From contig WFYK01000070.1 in the NCBI GenBank assembly GCA_015490105.1, positions 1-6,828 of the forward strand: 6,828 bases of DNA. The letters are read 5' to 3'. Position numbers and translations under genes: made by a program. A model generated the notes under the pieces. It made no database searches. It was not told where the DNA came from and worked only from the letters and a program-made list of their open reading frames with translations. Each line of letters begins with the position of its first letter. Position 1 is the stretch's first letter. Positions 5,462 to 6,828 of this stretch are shown here, piece after piece. The DNA comes from Aquificaceae bacterium. Its GTDB lineage: Bacteria > Aquificota > Aquificia > Aquificales > Aquificaceae.

Positions 5462-6733
5462 TCAAGAGAGTTCCTTAACGAGTTTGTGTATCTGCTTGAA
5501 GTTTATGTCTCCCGCAAGGACATAAATCTTCCCTTCGTAGGAAAATCTTTCAGAAACGGTTATGCAAAAATCGTCCGTAGCCTTAGAAAGGTAAACATCC
5601 GAGATAAAAGACCCTTCCTCCATGGCCTTTCTGAAGTAGGATCTGTCAGACCTGTCGGTGCCCTTTTTGCCCTGGGCAACGAAGTAGTCAATTTTGGGGT
5701 TGACTATGTTATTGGTTATCTGAAGTCCTTTTGAACTCATAACGTAGAAAAGTTCAAAGTAAGGAAACTCTTCGAAAAGATCGTAAAGAACGTATTCCCA
5801 AGTGTCTTTAGGAGAGATCCTTAGTTTCTCCACTATGACCTTAAAGTCCCTAAGTATCCTACTTTTAATGTTGCTTATCAGCCCGACTTTCGAAGGATCG
5901 TGAACAACGAGGGTAGGTCTCAAACCGTAGGATATGAAGACTGAACCGTCAACTTTTAACGCTCTCTTCTTTAGGTTTTCTTTAATATTAAATAGCTCTT
6001 CTTGATTCTTTAAATCAGAAAGGCTGAGACAATACCCATAGATGTGAACCCTTTCTATCTCACCGAAAAGCAGTGAATACTCTCTGTGAAATTCTTTAAA
6101 CAGCTCTTTAACCTGATCTTCCGTGGGTGCTTTGTGGGAAACTATCCAAACTTCGCCTCTTTCCGGAACACCTGATATCTCTCCGCTGAATATGTCCCTT
6201 ATATCTTCTAAGAGTATCTTCTGAAGGCTTTCCAGCTTTTCCGAACCGAGCTTTAGCTTAAATTCTTCAGTATTCTTTAGACCGAAAACTATAAAATACT
6301 CCCCCTTCCCTATACCTGTGTGAAGCCTGTGAACTACAGGAAGTATGTATTCCTTGTGATGGGTCACGTAGTGGAGGACCGTATCGTAGGTAAGGATTCC
6401 CAAGTATGTCCCTTTTCTGTCGGTTACTATAACGGGTTCTTTTTCAAGAGGAAGAACATCGAATATTCCCGCCAAGCTTTCTTTAGCAACGCTTGTGTTT
6501 CTGAGCCGACAGCAAAGGTGCGTAAGATCACCCGCTATGAGGTGCTCTCTCGAAATTCTCTCCACCTGATTTCTGTATACGATCCCTATTGGAATACCTT
6601 CTTTCAGAACTATCAAGTATTTGTAAAAGCCGAGCTCTCTGAAGAGAGCCTTTAGTTCCTTCAGACTAAGGTCGTAAGGAACCGTTGGGACACTGATGCT
6701 TATATCTACGAGGTTTATGTATTGATCCATCAT
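5462..6733 (-). CDS. Cytoplasmic CBS-pair / GGDEF-like / Cache-like signalling protein
   Basis: A 423-aa protein with no signal peptide or membrane helix. Residues about 8-125 look like a pair of CBS domains, which usually bind adenosyl nucleotides: VPYDLSLKELKALFRELGFYKYLIVL with IPIGIVYR, then AKESLAGIFDVLPLEKEPVIVTD with GTYLGILTYDTVL. Residues about 143-260 have the rhythm of a GGDEF domain (YFIVFGLKNTEEFKLKLGSEKL, later ERGEVWIVS where RYGGDEF would stand), but the catalytic motif is missing, so cyclic-di-GMP synthesis is unlikely. Residues about 310-415 resemble a Cache/PDC sensor: PYFELFYVMSSKGLQITNN, then DRSDRSYFRKAMEEG, and VLAGDINF near the end. CBS and Cache-like calls are fairly good; the GGDEF-like call is tentative. 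The ATGATG start overlaps the aminotransferase stop, with no clear ribosome-binding site, suggesting coupling; the second ATG (6730) is equally possible. A sensory or regulatory role is inferred, and the ligand is unknown. Confidence 0.78.
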   Translation of the reverse strand: MMDQYINLVDISISVPTVPYDLSLKELKALFRELGFYKYLIVLKEGIPIGIVYRNQVERISREHLIAGDLTHLCCRLRNTSVAKESLAGIFDVLPLEKEPVIVTDRKGTYLGILTYDTVLHYVTHHKEYILPVVHRLHTGIGKGEYFIVFGLKNTEEFKLKLGSEKLESLQKILLEDIRDIFSGEISGVPERGEVWIVSHKAPTEDQVKELFKEFHREYSLLFGEIERVHIYGYCLSLSDLKNQEELFNIKENLKKRALKVDGSVFISYGLRPTLVVHDPSKVGLISNIKSRILRDFKVIVEKLRISPKDTWEYVLYDLFEEFPYFELFYVMSSKGLQITNNIVNPKIDYFVAQGKKGTDRSDRSYFRKAMEEGSFISDVYLSKATDDFCITVSERFSYEGKIYVLAGDINFKQIHKLVKELS

Positions 6734-6828
6734 AGCTTTAGCTTTTCGATTCTGCTGGCCGCCTCCTTGAGTCTTTCGGTGGGAACGGTTAGCGAGATCC
6801 TAAAGTAGCCTTCACCCGCATCCCCGAA
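6730..6828 (-). CDS. C-terminal fragment of a class I/II aminotransferase, possibly LL-diaminopimelate aminotransferase
   Basis: The last 32 codons of a gene that continues beyond the right edge. The visible residues, FGDAGEGYFRISLTVPTE followed by RLKEAASRIEKLKL and TGA, match the C-terminal end of PLP-dependent fold-type I aminotransferases. There the G-EGY-RISL-VP stretch includes the arginine that binds the substrate carboxylate and is followed by a final helix (RLKEAxxRI). The wording is especially like DapL (LL-diaminopimelate aminotransferase) and related aspartate-type enzymes, but 32 residues do not decide substrate, so no symbol is given. Its stop shares bases with the start of the CBS/Cache gene. 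Confidence 0.8.
   Translation of the reverse strand, partial: FGDAGEGYFRISLTVPTERLKEAASRIEKLKL

Noticed and set aside
5427..5464. Possible rho-independent terminator after the CBS/Cache gene
   Set aside because: Only a three-base CCC/GGG stem can be drawn and no U-run follows, so I do not call a terminator.
5420..5734. 104-codon plus-strand open frame starting in the intergenic gap
   Set aside because: It is antisense to the 3' end of the CBS/Cache gene and opposes the promoter found there. No ribosome-binding site or recognisable protein.

Overview
The window looks like part of the chromosome of a thermophilic bacterium, most likely an Aquificales member (the Aquifex / Hydrogenobacter / Thermocrinis group). 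That placement is an inference. It rests on the moderate GC content, frequent AGA/AGG arginine codons, Lys/Glu/Val/Ile-rich proteins, tightly overlapping genes, and a 30-bp CRISPR repeat ending in ATTGAAA(C). No single diagnostic marker was used, and the genus is not established.

Layout. The left edge holds the last two repeats of a CRISPR array that continues outside the window (23-118). Every protein gene is on the minus strand, so transcription runs from right to left. At the right edge is the C-terminal tail of an aminotransferase (6730-6828). Its stop codon overlaps the start of a 423-aa cytoplasmic signalling-type protein with a CBS pair, a degenerate GGDEF-like region and a Cache/PDC-like C-terminus (5462-6733). 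The only sizeable intergenic gap (5358-5461) carries a good sigma70-type promoter, a tandem 7-bp repeat just upstream of it, and a near-perfect Shine-Dalgarno sequence.

From that promoter an apparent eight-gene operon runs leftward with almost no spacing. In order it encodes a membrane-anchored protein of 154 aa, a four-helix membrane protein of 174 aa, a SpoVG-family protein, IspH (last enzyme of the MEP isoprenoid pathway), a periplasmic DsbC-like thioredoxin-fold protein, a small outer-membrane beta-barrel protein, the type II secretion minor pseudopilin GspK, and the inner-membrane platform protein GspF. Most junctions are stop/start overlaps (ATGA, GTGA, TGATG, TAA-ATG), which suggests translational coupling. 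The last gene ends only 17 bp from the CRISPR array, in convergent orientation.

How it fits together. Most products of the operon act in the cell envelope: two membrane proteins, a thiol oxidoreductase, an outer-membrane barrel, two secretion-apparatus parts, and IspH, which feeds isoprenoid precursors for lipid carriers and quinones. SpoVG is the one likely nucleic-acid-binding product. I see no cargo gene and no clearly new multi-gene system. The items most worth a second look are a GspK with no prepilin leader, a DsbC-like protein lacking the dimerisation domain, the membrane-free CBS/GGDEF-like/Cache protein, the uncharacterised 154/174-aa pair at the operon head, and the tandem repeat at the promoter.
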